Assembly: GCA_949987565.1 (NCBI GenBank)
Contig: OX465121.1
Location: 248,001 to 312,000 of the forward strand
Reading direction: 5' to 3'
Length of the DNA: 64,000 bases
DNA from: Luidia sarsii
Lineage: Eukaryota; Echinodermata; Asteroidea; Paxillosida; Luidiidae
The position numbers and the translations under genes are program-made. The notes below the pieces were generated by a model. The model did no database searches. It was not told where the DNA came from and saw nothing but the letters and a program-made list of their open reading frames with translations. Of the stretch, positions 54,401-59,310 are shown in pieces (the first letter of the stretch is position 1; every line of letters begins with the position of its first letter).

Positions 54401-56149
54401 AATATATATGTGTATTTCCAAGTCAGAAATAAGAATTTGTTGTCAGGAGCTTTTAAAAAGTGATACATTTTTACCCCCCAAAAGAGGAACGATTCCTCCA
54501 AAATAGAAATGATTGCCAGCTATGCATACAGCCCTTAGATGTTGGCCTTCCCAATAGTCAACTATCTTTGCACACATGGGGTGTTGATGGAGGGGGAATA
54601 CTTCCTAGTTGACAACTGAAAAATCAATACGTGACAAAGTTGCGCAGACCTCCCAGTTTCAATTTTCACCATGTTTTTTTTTCTTGGGGGGAGGGACTTC
54701 AATTTACAGTCCTTGCCCCCAATGAAGGACGAACCAAATTGGGAAGGAATCTAATTTGAGGAGAAATTGTGGCAGGGCGGAAGGTTAGACAATGAGAGGG
54801 GAGGTAGGTGGGGAGGTGGAGAGAGCAAGGTAAACCATGCCCTACAGATTGAACACACAAACAAGTTCAAAGGCTGAAAACGGAGAGTAAAATTTGAGCA
54901 AAAATGTAGCAAGCTGAGCGCTTGGCAAGAGGACTTGCTGTAGGTCCTGAAATACACACATTTTGATGCTTAGAATTAGAGCATTGTACATGTTTCTCCT
55001 CAAAGCCAAAGGCCAAATTGGTAAACCAAAAAGGAGCTGTTAATTAAAGAGGTTTCCACTGGAATCAGAAATTCTGACTAACTTTTTAACATTCATTTCA
55101 TTCTTGGCTTTGAGCAAGGTCCTGCTAGGATCGAAACGTCAGGCCCTCTAACTTTTGAGATTAATTTCTTTTTAAGAATTATTCTGCAAATACGACTTTG
55201 CAAAATACTGTACCTGCACAGATTTGTAGGAACACTTCTACATGTATATCATTTTTTTTAAACCCAAAATTTAAGAAATCTACATCTTCATTTTACTGTT
55301 CAGCAACATCTACAATAATCTTTCTTACATTTCACAACCTTTATCAATTATGCGTTTTGGTTGGGCAAGATACAATTGCCGGTGTTTTTTCCCCAGAAAT
55401 TTCCCAAGAGAGGAGGAATTCATTCAAATTTCTTTGCCTGGTATTTTTTTCTCATTAGCTCACAGTATCCAGACATATCACAGTCAAATCTTGGATTTGA
55501 AAAAATATATAAATCAGTAATATCATGAATTTTAACTTTCAATGCAATTCTTAGTCCACAGTAATAATGCAAAAATGTTGCGAACTGCTTGCTGACTAAA
55601 ATGCCCAAAATGCGAATATATCAAAAATTAGAGGGGTCTGACGTTTTGATTAGTATCGATCCTGGCAAAGGCAGATTTCTGACTTTGAGTAAGGTCCTGC
55701 TTGGATTGAAACATTAGGCCCCACTAAGAATAAGATTCTATAAGAGTCTATATGCAAAAACCAAAACTTTGTTTGCCTTTCTCTCTACTTTAATTCAAGG
55801 ACTAGTGACTAGCCCTTTGGCAATGCCAAACCTACCCTATTTGTTGCTAAGTACAGTCTTGCCCTCATGAATAATCTATTGGCCGCTTTGTCAACAAGAA
55901 AACAATCGCAGAGAGGTTTTTTTCTTTCAAGAACCTACCTAAGAGCAAATCCTGGTCGTCGGTGAGGATGAGAACGATGTTTGGCTTTTGGCTGGCCCAC
56001 GGCTGCCGCCAGTGCTTGGGCCGGAGTTGTCGGGCCGACGACCCCTGACCCCGGCGGGTCGAGCGGGCCGCCTGACTGGCCGGCCAGCTGGCAACGATGA
56101 CCAGAGCCAGGTAGAGGCAGGCCCGTACCAGGGCTGGGTATCCGGCCAT
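19942..56149 (-). CDS. SULF (SULF1/SULF2-like): Extracellular heparan sulfate 6-O-endosulfatase (Sulf), whole gene, 16 coding exons
   Basis: Members of this family are secreted or cell-surface enzymes that remove 6-O-sulfates from heparan sulfate proteoglycans and so tune growth-factor and morphogen signalling (established for the family). Joined coding exons, high to low: 56149-55939, 52955-52716, 46474-46324, 45960-45790, 38419-38269, 37497-37322, 36760-36644, 35637-35554, 34563-34440, 33570-33342, 32354-32197, 31463-31141, 30195-29981, 29030-28882, 27845-27704, 21413-19942. Total is 4113 nt, i.e. 1370 residues plus stop, with all phases compatible and no internal stop. Visible features: signal peptide ~1-27; metal-binding DD at 64-65; CCPSR at 100-104, the first Cys being the formylglycine precursor; DHG at 329-331; basic hydrophilic domain ~410-735; RNRR furin-like site 560-563; Cys-containing C-terminal domain ~755-880. 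The first 880 residues match the usual length of the family (~870). The last exon is the least certain part. Whether it is closer to SULF1 or SULF2 cannot be told; invertebrates often have one copy. Confidence 0.93.
21763..22035 (+). mobile_element. R2-family palindromic element (~270 bp)
   Basis: Two inverted arms: caccatgtagcacttctctt...ggctctgaaaagagcc and its complement ggctcgtttcagagcc...agagaagtgctacatggtg. The centre carries two opposed, degraded hammerhead-like cores (ctgttgtcagg / attgacaacaggc with ctgaaacgttga). Confidence 0.8.
24938..24985 (+). repeat. R1 (Penelope-tail) copy
   Basis: tttgagaaaggttctgctaa, gatcaaaacatcagaccctc: core positions recognisable with several substitutions. 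Confidence 0.65.
25345..25600 (-). repeat. tRNA-derived SINE copy, well preserved
   Basis: Reverse orientation. Head gggacttgaacccaagacct...gagctagcctattcagccct, then body ctagtctttgtcagggtggg, cattaactggcgtaca, ctacagcagttcggggatc. Confidence 0.85.
27122..27640 (+). repeat. 90-bp tandem repeat, ~5.8 copies, adjacent to Sulf exon 15
   Basis: ccattcagtgaaccacagtg starts each unit at 27122, 27212, 27302, 27392, 27482 and 27572, exactly 90 bp apart with a few substitutions. Shorter precursor words (ccattcatcaggtagt) precede it from ~27085. The period is a multiple of 3 and each unit lacks stops in one plus frame, giving an artefactual 174-codon frame. It lies ~65 bp downstream of the exon 15 donor in the Sulf transcript. 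Confidence 0.95.
27704..27845 (-). CDS. SULF: Sulf coding exon 15: end of conserved C-terminal domain
   Basis: Residues 834-880 plus the first base of codon 881. Acceptor tttgctacag|AAAG, donor AAACCAG|gtacgg, phase 0 to 1. It encodes [17 protein letters not shown] and a second Cys (SNC), equivalent to the family's LMELRSCQGYKQCNP end, then a short Pro/basic stretch ([12 protein letters not shown]). Reading through the donor gives only six more codons before TGA (27684-27686). So both a short terminus and splicing to a further exon are possible. Confidence 0.9.
28045..28300 (-). repeat. tRNA-derived SINE copy, well preserved
   Basis: gactggacagggacttgaac...gagctatccagcccttagat head, then body to the cagctcggagaccacac end. 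It lies in Sulf intron 14. Confidence 0.88.
28385..28540 (-). repeat. tRNA-derived SINE copy, 3' truncated
   Basis: A second copy in tandem behind 28045-28300. The head is intact, and the body is truncated after ggcgccagtcagacgc. Confidence 0.8.
28541..28881. other. Sulf intron 14, no further feature
   Basis: AT-rich intron sequence between the SINE copies and exon 14. Confidence 0.5.
28882..29030 (-). CDS. SULF: Sulf coding exon 14: C-terminal domain
   Basis: Residues 784-833. Acceptor gcctctttag|TGGG, donor CATCAG|gtactt, phase 1 to 0. It encodes [15 protein letters not shown], then [20 protein letters not shown], nearly diagnostic for Sulf enzymes, with conserved Cys and two N-glycosylation sequons (NNT, NAT). 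Confidence 0.95.
29145..29215 (+). repeat. R2-family end fragment
   Basis: gagggtttgcagtgacgcct, then gtatggttcggaaaagaacc. The core is missing. Confidence 0.65.
29345..29830 (+). mobile_element. Penelope-like element, 3'-terminal fragment
   Basis: 29350-29483 encodes the C-terminal residues [20 protein letters not shown]...[15 protein letters not shown] before TAA, the same end as the fuller copy at 44887-45412. It continues through the same pyrimidine-rich 3' UTR (cctccacttctctctttgat-type) to the R1 tail at 29754-29792. It is 5'-truncated and sits in Sulf intron 13. Confidence 0.85.
29754..29792 (+). ncRNA. Hammerhead-like motif in Penelope 3' tail (R1)
   Basis: GCCU / UUGAGAA / A / GGUCCU-GCU-AGGAUC / AAAACGUC / AGGC. 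Stem I and stem II pair as in 45634-45672. G12 is A here, so activity is doubtful. Confidence 0.4.
29981..30195 (-). CDS. SULF: Sulf coding exon 13: C-terminal domain
   Basis: Residues 712-784. Acceptor ccccttcacag|GGAC, donor GGACGC|gtaagt, phase 2 to 1. A variable Ser/Gly stretch with RRQRKIHAK is followed by [20 protein letters not shown], the counterpart of the family's C-x5-C-x3-DNNHW motif that opens the C-terminal domain. Confidence 0.93.
30310..31065 (+). repeat. ~62-bp minisatellite in Sulf intron 12
   Basis: Unit: gaaggtagacaaatggttga tgtgtgataaccctgtctgc caattgatttcagctacctt, about 12 copies. The first few units are diverged, the later ones nearly identical. It ends ~75 bp from exon 12. 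Confidence 0.93.
31141..31463 (-). CDS. SULF: Sulf coding exon 12: coiled helix, (PQ)8 tract and CTC motif
   Basis: Residues 605-712. Acceptor ccttcggcag|ATC, donor GAGAGCAG|gtgagg, phase 0 to 2. The first half ([20 protein letters not shown] and following) corresponds to the family's long charged helix. A perfect (Pro-Gln)8 tract follows at ~657-673, encoded by a gtggct-type hexanucleotide microsatellite (31259-31310). The exon ends with VCTCDN and an acidic stretch. The 5' half of this exon is duplicated just upstream in the intron (31512-31659). Confidence 0.92.
31512..31659 (-). pseudogene. Duplicated partial copy of Sulf exon 12 with a premature stop
   Basis: The segment repeats 31342-31487 (the 5' half of exon 12 with its acceptor side) at an offset of about 171 bp, with scattered substitutions. 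It keeps HLDDLIEI unchanged. Translated from the equivalent acceptor (tgccaaaggc side) it reads IFES then TAG, so inclusion would truncate the protein. The acceptor AG (gatctgccaa) survives, but no donor is included. A Penelope 3' fragment abuts its upstream side. It is most simply a non-functional tandem duplication inside the intron. Confidence 0.8.
31660..32100 (+). mobile_element. Penelope-like element, 3'-terminal fragment
   Basis: Encodes [20 protein letters not shown]...[14 protein letters not shown], then a CT-rich UTR ending in the R1 tail at 32052-32090. It abuts the duplicated exon-12 segment. Confidence 0.8.
32052..32090 (+). ncRNA. Hammerhead-like motif in Penelope 3' tail (R1)
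   Basis: Same layout as 45634-45672: GCCU/AGGC stem I, UUGAGAA core, GGUCCU/AGGAUC stem II. The 3' core has changed to AAAACUUC, so this copy is degraded. Confidence 0.35.
32197..32354 (-). CDS. SULF: Sulf coding exon 11: hydrophilic domain with furin-like site
   Basis: Residues 552-604. Acceptor tgtgctcccag|CC, donor AACGAG|gtgaga, phase 1 to 0. It contains RNRR|S at 560-564, a good furin consensus placed like the proprotein-convertase sites that split vertebrate Sulfs into disulfide-linked subunits. It then encodes [18 protein letters not shown], similar to the family's KCFILPNDSIHCERE. Confidence 0.92.
32511..32824 (+). mobile_element. R2-family element with ~75-bp near-perfect inverted termini and an internal hammerhead core
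   Basis: The left end gataaataggtttgcggaga...gtgtggttctgaaaagaacc is inverted exactly at the right end (ggttcttttcagaaccacac...ctccgcaaacctatttatc). It is about 314 bp with no protein. The motif at 32586-32625 lies just inside the left arm. It lies between Sulf exons 11 and 10. Confidence 0.88.
32586..32625 (-). ncRNA. Hammerhead-ribozyme-like motif, best preserved R2 copy
   Basis: Minus strand: stem I CUC/GAG; canonical core CUGAAGA (fits CUGANGA); one extra C; stem II GAGCAG-loop AGUAUA-CUGUUC (all six pair, one G-U); then GAAAUGUC. The layout is that of the type I hammerheads known from Penelope-like retroelements, with a minimal stem III. Fold judged by eye. Confidence 0.5.
32940..33290 (+). 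mobile_element. R3-family MITE
   Basis: aaggcccaatacaacattga at the left; ctaccaatgttgtaaagggc at the right. The interior shares acaaaaagcttataactcac...gattaccatttgagctaaa with the other copies. It ends ~50 bp from Sulf exon 10. Confidence 0.85.
33342..33570 (-). CDS. SULF: Sulf coding exon 10: basic hydrophilic domain
   Basis: Residues 476-552. Acceptor ttgcccgctgcag|GAC, donor AGCGAAG|gtacgg, phase 0 to 1. It is GC-rich and strongly basic ([16 protein letters not shown] at 491-506; several more Arg/Lys later). In the family this hydrophilic domain binds the heparan sulfate substrate and holds the enzyme at the cell surface. Confidence 0.92.
33800..33955 (+). repeat. tRNA-derived SINE head and body
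   Basis: CTGGATAGCTCAGATGGAAG with an intact A box, and GGGTTCAAATCC B box. It is one of the best preserved tRNA-like heads in the window. Confidence 0.85.
34006..34065. repeat. Perfect hairpin
   Basis: ggtgatcaaagtcacgc and gcgtgactttgatcacc flank a short loop (gatgtatcgtt). It sits among SINE fragments in Sulf intron 9. Confidence 0.8.
34440..34563 (-). CDS. SULF: Sulf coding exon 9: hydrophilic domain
   Basis: Residues 434-475. Acceptor ccccctggtag|CCG, donor CATTCCAG|gtgaaa, phase 2 to 0. It encodes a charged helix-like segment ([20 protein letters not shown]) and [16 protein letters not shown] with two Cys, corresponding to the region before WQC in vertebrate Sulfs. Confidence 0.9.
34738..34846 (+). 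mobile_element. R4-family hairpin element
   Basis: tttgtgtcaaggagaatgta (left) and tacattctctttgacacaaa (right) are inverted. Inner arms aatgaggatttgccc / gggcaaaccctcatt. Confidence 0.8.
34945..35045. repeat. Head-to-head pair of R1 repeats
   Basis: gagggcctgacattttgatt...tctcaaaggcaaggtggtca, then ctttgcctttgagaaagatc...tcaggccctctaacttttga. The right copy lost gatcgaaacg. Confidence 0.8.
35277..35517 (+). mobile_element. M1-family MITE copy
   Basis: Inverted ends taccctttcccgaaaatctg / ccgggttttggaaaagagcc with the gcttaggctccggctt subterminal, as in 3353-3608. It ends 37 bp from Sulf exon 8. Confidence 0.8.
35554..35637 (-). CDS. SULF: Sulf coding exon 8: short exon entering the hydrophilic domain
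   Basis: Residues 406-434, an 84-nt exon. Acceptor cttgtctgtag|GTAT, donor GAGAAAAC|gtgcgt, phase 2 to 2. It begins with the very basic NRRRKWK and ends with [10 protein letters not shown], the equivalent of the family's WRDTFLVERG. The exon is easily overlooked because it sits between a MITE (35277-35517) and a G run. Confidence 0.88.
35844..36185 (+). mobile_element. R3-family MITE
   Basis: aaaggcccaatacaacattg to tatcaatgttgaatagagcc, with central palindrome aatagtttattattcgtgag. In Sulf intron 7. Confidence 0.85.
36190..36455. repeat. Two SINE heads facing each other
   Basis: A plus-strand head at 36255-36320 (GGCTGGATAGCTCAGATGGT) and a minus-strand head at 36378-36450 (gagctatccagcccactcag). 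Confidence 0.75.
36644..36760 (-). CDS. SULF: Sulf coding exon 7: end of catalytic core
   Basis: Residues 367-406. Acceptor gagtgcag|AGTCC, donor CTCCAA|gtaagt, phase 2 to 2. It encodes [29 protein letters not shown] and LFNPSK, the typical sulfatase tail of the catalytic module. Confidence 0.94.
37322..37497 (-). CDS. SULF: Sulf coding exon 6: catalytic domain with DHG metal ligands
   Basis: Residues 309-367. Acceptor ttctgcag|CTG, donor GGCATTGA|gtgagt, phase 0 to 2. It encodes [20 protein letters not shown], whose Asp-His pair (329-330) are predicted calcium/sulfate ligands, then [20 protein letters not shown]. This is one of the most conserved stretches in sulfatases. Confidence 0.95.
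37555..37850 (-). repeat. Rearranged SINE copy
   Basis: The head is scrambled (ttctgagctatccagcaaag), while the body 37655-37850 (ctagtctttgccggggtggt, cagcttggggatcgcacaaa) is intact. Confidence 0.65.
37950..38045. repeat. Head-to-head pair of R1 repeats
   Basis: gagggcccgacccttcaatc...ctcaaaggcaggatgattct, then gccttagagaaagatcctgc...gaaacgtcaggcccttct. A further half copy follows at ~38150-38222. Confidence 0.75.
38269..38419 (-). CDS. SULF: Sulf coding exon 5: catalytic domain
   Basis: Residues 258-308. Acceptor ttttcttttag|GACAG, donor GAAAAG|gtccgt, phase 2 to 0. It contains [12 protein letters not shown] and, later, [18 protein letters not shown], matching the family's conserved ...QRKRLQTLMSVDD... 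block. Confidence 0.93.
38580..38672 (-). repeat. SINE head fragment
   Basis: tttgactggatcagtacttg...catctgggctatccagccct. Truncated after the head. Confidence 0.6.
38818..38933 (-). repeat. SINE head fragment, 3' end interrupted by a MITE
   Basis: ggctggaccgggacttgaac...gagctatccggcccttagat, then caactagtctt, where an M2 MITE begins. Confidence 0.75.
38934..39401 (+). mobile_element. M2-family MITE (ccgcactggac inverted ends)
   Basis: Left agccttgtccgcactggaca, right taagtccagtgcggacgcgg. Subterminal gggtaaactaaccgag words repeat in both orientations. It is inserted within SINE sequence: the interrupted body resumes at 39402 (ggcagagaggggggcgggca). Confidence 0.85.
39402..40390. other. Sulf intron 4, no supported feature
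   Basis: The remains of a SINE body (39402-39450), then unique sequence. Confidence 0.5.
40400..40515 (-). repeat. SINE head fragment
   Basis: tttgactggaccgagaccta...gagctatccagccac, and ctggtctttgctggggta. Confidence 0.65.
40536..40622 (+). repeat. R2-family end fragment
   Basis: catggtggaaataaataccg then ggtttgcggtgacaccatgt and agcacttctctttcaagaag. Truncated. Confidence 0.65.
40713..40751 (-). ncRNA. Hammerhead-like motif (R1)
   Basis: Minus strand: GCCU UUGAGAA A GGUCCU GCU UGGAUC GAAACGUC AGGC. All consensus core positions of the R1 version are present. The closing pair of stem II is weakened (U-U). Confidence 0.45.
40755..42118. other. Sulf intron 4, no supported feature
   Basis: Unique-looking sequence. 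Several short frames, none with exon-like signals. Confidence 0.5.
42119..42485 (+). mobile_element. M2-family MITE copy, diverged
   Basis: agccgtgtcgcactggactt at the left, aaaagtccagtgtgaacaca at the right. The interior shares gtccagtgcggacagcccag with the other copies. Confidence 0.75.
42486..44025. other. Sulf intron 4, no supported feature
   Basis: One weak R1 relic at ~42545-42585. A (GT)n run at 43571-43600. Otherwise nothing recognised. Confidence 0.5.
44026..44596 (+). mobile_element. M2-family MITE copy (~570 bp)
   Basis: aagccgtgtccgcactggac to gtccagtgcggactcggcgt. It is the longest copy, near-identical to 38934-39401 over the last ~150 bp (ttacctgggaggaaaacttc). It sits inside R1-flank sequence (gcaaactgctcactgactaa | aatggtctgcaatac). 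Confidence 0.85.
44610..44736. repeat. Head-to-head pair of R1 repeats
   Basis: gagggcctgacatttcgggc...gcaggacactttgcctttgc, then gaaatgtcctgttaggatcg and tgtcaggccctctaactttt. Confidence 0.75.
44887..45412 (+). mobile_element. Penelope-like retroelement fragment: Cys-rich linker and GIY-YIG endonuclease, frameshifted
   Basis: Frame 1 (to 45229) encodes [18 protein letters not shown], a Cys-containing linker ([14 protein letters not shown]), then [27 protein letters not shown], the GIY-YIG nuclease core with its catalytic Arg. In an A run near 45222-45227 the frame shifts and continues as [16 protein letters not shown]...[18 protein letters not shown], then stop. This is the characteristic 3' half of Penelope-like element ORFs. 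The reverse transcriptase part is absent (5' truncation). No functional element. Confidence 0.85.
45413..45735 (+). mobile_element. 3' UTR and tail of the same Penelope-like copy
   Basis: Pyrimidine-rich UTR (ttctctctttgatctttccc), then the R1 hammerhead-like motif (45634-45672), then taaattttaagatttgcatt and ggtaattttagtcagttagc. It shows that the R1 repeat is the 3' end of this Penelope family. Confidence 0.8.
45634..45672 (+). ncRNA. Hammerhead-like motif in Penelope 3' tail (R1 reference copy)
   Basis: Layout 5'-3': stem I GCCU; core UUGAGAA in place of CUGANGA; one unpaired A; stem II GGUCCU-GCU-AGGAUU; GAAACAUC in place of GAAACGUC; stem I' AGGC. C3 to U and G8 to A are both changed, which would keep a pair (U3-A8). 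Folding by eye only. Confidence 0.45.
45790..45960 (-). CDS. SULF: Sulf coding exon 4: catalytic domain
   Basis: Residues 201-258. Acceptor ttttcag|GGAC; donor CACAG|gttggt, weaker than the other donors; phase 2 to 2. It encodes [20 protein letters not shown] and then a segment with SPHGPED, where sulfatases place conserved active-site His and acidic residues. The intron on its 5' side carries R2-family repeat ends directly beside the exon. Confidence 0.93.
45985..46240 (+). repeat. R2-family copies (two ends plus partial core)
   Basis: Repeated gcatggtggaaatatcaagc, gaggtttgtggtgacaccat, gaggtttgtggtgtcaccat. The core remnant cgtttcgggcagcgtgtact lies at 46192-46212. Between Sulf exons 3 and 4. 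Confidence 0.75.
46324..46474 (-). CDS. SULF: Sulf coding exon 3: catalytic domain
   Basis: Residues 151-201. Acceptor ttatcttgcag|GC, donor CTACAG|gtgagt, phase 1 to 2. It encodes [19 protein letters not shown] and a following [15 protein letters not shown] block, both highly characteristic of Sulf enzymes. It includes two N-glycosylation sequons (NGT, NYT). Confidence 0.94.
46560..47090 (+). repeat. CTC/CCT/CAC trinucleotide array
   Basis: Imperfect cctcctcctc, tcttcctcct and caccaccacc tracts, about 0.5 kb. The long frame is low-complexity and not coding. Confidence 0.92.
47091..49080. other. Sulf intron 2, no supported feature
   Basis: Unique sequence with a G run at 48130-48141. No exon between Sulf exons 2 and 3 is needed, as their phases match. 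Confidence 0.5.
49143..49234. ncRNA. Back-to-back hammerhead-like motifs, one on each strand (R1 palindrome)
   Basis: The minus copy at 49143-49181 and the plus copy at 49196-49234 are separated by 14 nt. Each reads (GCCU or GCCC) UUGAGAA A..., GGUCCU or GCUCCU, GCU, AGGAUC, GAAACGUC, AGGC with few or no core changes. It is the cleanest palindromic pair; the outer flanks (aaatttagtgg / ccactaaattt) are also inverted. Confidence 0.5.
49235..50410. other. Sulf intron 2, no supported feature
   Basis: Nothing recognised apart from the R1 flank to ~49255. Confidence 0.5.
50411..50897 (+). mobile_element. MITE-like element with gttcccactac inverted ends
   Basis: ggggctgttcccactacaaa at the left, ggtgtagtgggaactgggaa...cggccc at the right. 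The interior carries several aatcgcgattc palindromes. About 490 bp. Confidence 0.75.
50981..51125 (+). mobile_element. R4-family hairpin element, near-perfect palindrome
   Basis: ttaattcaaagaggttttgc / gcaaaacctctttgaatta and cttactcgac / gtcgagtaag with an inner tggtaaacactgaagtgttt repeat. The terminal acattctccttgacgcaaaa links it to 34738-34846. Confidence 0.85.
51126..52715. other. Sulf intron 2, no supported feature
   Basis: AT-rich, with T-runs at 52575-52600. Nothing recognised. Confidence 0.5.
52716..52955 (-). CDS. SULF: Sulf coding exon 2: catalytic formylglycine motif
   Basis: Residues 71-151. Acceptor gcatgcag|GCTCC, donor GACAG|gtgaga, phase 1 to 1. It contains MNKTR (N-glycosylation sequon), then [15 protein letters not shown] at 92-106. 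This holds the C-x-P-S-R motif, whose first Cys (100) is converted to formylglycine in active sulfatases, with the following Pro, Ser and Arg intact. [10 protein letters not shown] follows, as in the family. All visible catalytic residues are present, so the enzyme is predicted to be active. Confidence 0.95.
52985..54035. repeat. Compound inverted and direct repeat built from SINEs
   Basis: Outer arms 52985-53163 (plus) and 53848-54035 (minus) are the same SINE segment in inverted order, including the shared unusual insertion in ctacgtgtagttgac / gtcaactacaggtag. Just inside, a ~78-bp segment (ctaaatgagtaagcagtttg...ggcaaagaaaacttt) occurs twice in direct orientation at 53173-53249 and 53763-53839 without visible change. 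It lies in Sulf intron 1. Confidence 0.85.
54036..55100. other. Sulf intron 1, no major feature
   Basis: An R1 half copy at 54138-54165 and a SINE fragment at 54530-54560. Otherwise nothing. Confidence 0.5.
55106..55144 (+). ncRNA. Hammerhead-like motif (R1)
   Basis: GGCU UUGAGCA A GGUCCU GCU AGGAUC GAAACGUC AGGC. Stem II and the 3' core are intact; one 5' core position has changed (A9 region). Confidence 0.42.
55565..55740. repeat. Head-to-head pair of R1 repeats, eroded
   Basis: tgcaaaaatgttgcgaactg flank, ggggtctgacgttttgatta, then ctgactttgagtaaggtcct and gcttggattgaaacattagg. Confidence 0.65.
55939..56149 (-). CDS. SULF: Sulf coding exon 1: signal peptide and start of sulfatase domain
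   Basis: Residues 1-71. The ATG at 56149-56147 has a strong context (A at -3, G at +4). A hydrophobic stretch (~residues 8-20) ending in an Ala-rich region near 27 reads as a secretion signal. A basic linker follows, then [12 protein letters not shown] (56-67), the sulfatase N-terminal signature whose two Asp (64, 65) bind the active-site calcium in the family. The donor is TTAG|gtaggt, phase 1. No in-frame upstream ATG competes. Any non-coding 5' exon could not be identified. Confidence 0.93.
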
Positions 56150-57800
56150 GTTTTTGTTTTTTGAAGAAAAAAAAATAATAATAAAAAAATGTCGGGGTTA
56201 CGGACAGAAAAAAGCCAAACTTTGCTCAATCAACGGCTCTCAAGCCGGACTTTCAGGCGGCGATTTGGTGAGGAGGGTGAGGTGGGTTTGCAACCCCACA
56301 ACCAACAAAGAGGAGGAGGAGGAGGAGGGAGGGGGTCGGCTGCTCCTCCTACGATGCCAACGTCATCCGACGGTCGTTCGGGCAACTCCCGTAGAAGAAA
56401 AAATACGGCCAATCTTCTGGAGGGCTGGGAGCCCACCTAGGCGGGAATGTTACAGTGAATTCCAACTCCCGACATGAGGCAGCGCGATGACGTCTGCACT
56501 GGAATATCTTACACGGGCCATCAAATCCTGGAAGCAAAAAAAAAAAGATAAATGAATAAATAAACAAAAAGTAGAAATAGAATTTAGAACATGATGAAAG
56601 CATGACATTCAAATTTACAGAAGACTGGACAATCCCAACTTTAAAAGGCTCATCATTGTGAAGTCCACATCTAATCATCAGACGTTTCAATCATGATTCA
56701 TGGGCCTGATATTGGATCCTCTAGAGAAGGGTCTTCAAAACCCTTCCTGCTGAAAACAAAAGACCTGCTAGGATGAAAAATGACAGACCCACAAACTGTA
56801 ATATCAGCATAGCAAGCACATTGCAGCCAAAACTGCTGTTTCAAAAGAATGTCTCCACGCAAACTCAAGGCACATTCACACCTGAAAATTGAAACGCAAA
56901 ACGGAAATCACATCCTGAGAGTCTCTAAGGAGTCTGGCATCAATGCCAATCAAAAACATCCAGTTCACTCACCAGGGGTGTCATCAATGATACAACTGAT
57001 TTGAAAATAAATAGAAAAGTAAAAGACGATAATTCCTTTACGATGGCTAGACTCTTCCAGATTGTTTGGCGTCGGCAGAGTGCACACCATGCCTTCCTTA
57101 CTCCATGCTTGGTTGCAGTATGAAGGACTGACTGACTTAAGTTGCCTGACGATAACGCGAGGGGACTGGCAAAAACGGACCTAATGAGGGAGCTGTCCAA
57201 CAGAGCACCTCAGCAGGAGCTGTTACGCACACAGACAGGTGCAGTACCTGCGTGTACTACCCAAGGGCCGGCCGACAGGTATATGTAAACACACCATACA
57301 AAGGTACCCACCAATAGGCAGAACCCAGAAGGAACTGTCAGTATATTCCACCTACCAAGGCATGTCTCCTTGCTTTCTATCTCCACCAAACTCCAACCCC
57401 AACACTGAAGTGCTGGGGTATGCCAGCAAGCTCTTTTATAGCAGACACGTGGGGGCAGCCTATCTCCCCACACCAGACTCCCCCCCCCAAAAAAAAGCCT
57501 TTGGTACACACCTGCCAAAGTCTATCACCCAGTGACCACAGACCAAATAAACAAATGTTTATTTACTGGCTGAGGTGTGCAGAATCACATGCACTTTACC
57601 ACAAACAGACAAAAAAGCAACCCTCTCCCACACACAATGAGTGTGGCAGTGGTGGTGGCAAGGGAGGTACCCCTACACCAACACAATGGAGCAGGCCACT
57701 TCCTGTCTGGACCACAACATGCATATTCATGATGTGATGTGGGTGACCCTCACTGATGAATATTCATGAGATATATTACTTTCCACCATGAGCTGATACA
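56150..57800. other. Sulf 5' flank / possible 5' UTR region
   Basis: Contains the start-proximal A/T-rich stretch, a gaggaggagg run at 56310-56335 and a weak R1 relic near 56715-56795. 56480-56545 is locally CpG-richer (gcagcgcgatgacgtctgca) and could be a 5' non-coding exon or promoter, but no signal decides it. Confidence 0.4.
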
Positions 57801-59310
57801 ATAAAAAAAAGTGGCAAATGGCTCAGTGACTCAAATGACATTCAAGATGCAAATCTCAAAAATCGTACAAACTAGAGTGCGTGACATTCCAGTCCTAGGG
57901 TTGAAGAACACTAAAGAATTGAGTTCCCATAGAACGCTGTACAAAATATGTACACTCACTTTTAAAGTCAAGTATTCCACACCCCATAGTTTCTCAGGTC
58001 TTGTGACTATATTCCAAGTTGTACATTGGACCTTCATCTCTCATTTTCTTTTCAATGTTGGTGTCCTTAGCCGATTATATTGTTTGGCTAATTACCCCCA
58101 GAAAAAAAAACACCCTCAAAATGTGCAGCAACCCAAGCTGTGTTTCTGCAAGGATTTTGGGACGGACCCCTCCACTTCACTAGAGCCAAATAGGGCTACA
58201 TTAAAAGCCAGATATGTTCCCAATTACAATACACACAAAATTGAAGAGTAAACCCCCAGGTTGTCTTAAGCTTCACTTATTCTATAATCTACTACAGTAT
58301 ATCAGTTCAATAGCCTCCAAAGAAGCCTTATTGAAAAACAAGTTCAGGGTCCACACTATATGATAATGAGCTCAGCAGAGCCATCTTGGATTGGTTTAGT
58401 GTGCTGCAACCCAAGCACGACCTTTCCCAAAGGTGGAACGTTCCATCCTGACAAGCGGTGACTCTGCCTGCCATCAGAAGCACACACTGCCCGAAACGTT
58501 GAGTTGCCAAATCTTTTCAGAGCCATACACACCTTCTCAAAACGAGATGTGTTGCAATGGTGTCACCAAAATTCTTCCACCTACCCGCTCACTATCATTA
58601 TTTACATGTAGGCAAGTCCCATTGGCTAAAGTTGCCCTAAAACTAAGAGGTAATTCCAATTCCAATTCCATACAACAGGAAAACCATGATAAATCCTCTT
58701 TAACCCAAATGTAACAGTAAAGTTCGCGAAATGTCAAGGGCAAAAGTTATTCTCCAAATATTTGGAAGGTTCCCAAACCTCCCCTTTCTCATCGGATTAA
58801 TAAGTCTGACAGATCTCATAAAACATGAACAGGATTAATAGCAGCCAGCATGTCAAGGATTAAGGGACACAAAATAAACACAGACCCAGGTACAGAAACT
58901 CCAAATAGGATATTTTTTAAGCCTCTGCAGTATTTTTATTTATTTTTTATTCTCCGGGGAAAAAATAAATCTAGATCGCCGGAGGGCTCGTGTTATGCCA
59001 TCAGGGGGAACCAGAGAGGGGATAGATGGTAGAATTATGGTTTCGGTTGGCAATTATGATCCGGTTGGGTTCAACTTGAGGGAGGAGGGGGGGGGTGGGG
59101 GAAGGAAGGGGAACATGCCCCAGGGGGCGAGCAGGTTTGGCAGCCCAGACAGGACAAAACACCTGCCAGGGATTTCTTAAGTCAAAAAAGATTTCCATCG
59201 AAGAAAAGGAGGGAAAGGGAGCTATGTGTGGTGACATGACTTGTCATTCAATGACAATGGTGAACGTTTCTCGTCGATGGATGGCAAAGGGGAACATGTG
59301 AATGGTCATT
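57801..59310. other. Sulf upstream flank, one R2 remnant
   Basis: 58440-58590 is an eroded R2 copy (actctgcctgccatcagaag, ctgcccgaaacgttgagttg, cagagccatacacacc, gcaatggtgtcacc). Nothing else supported. Confidence 0.55.
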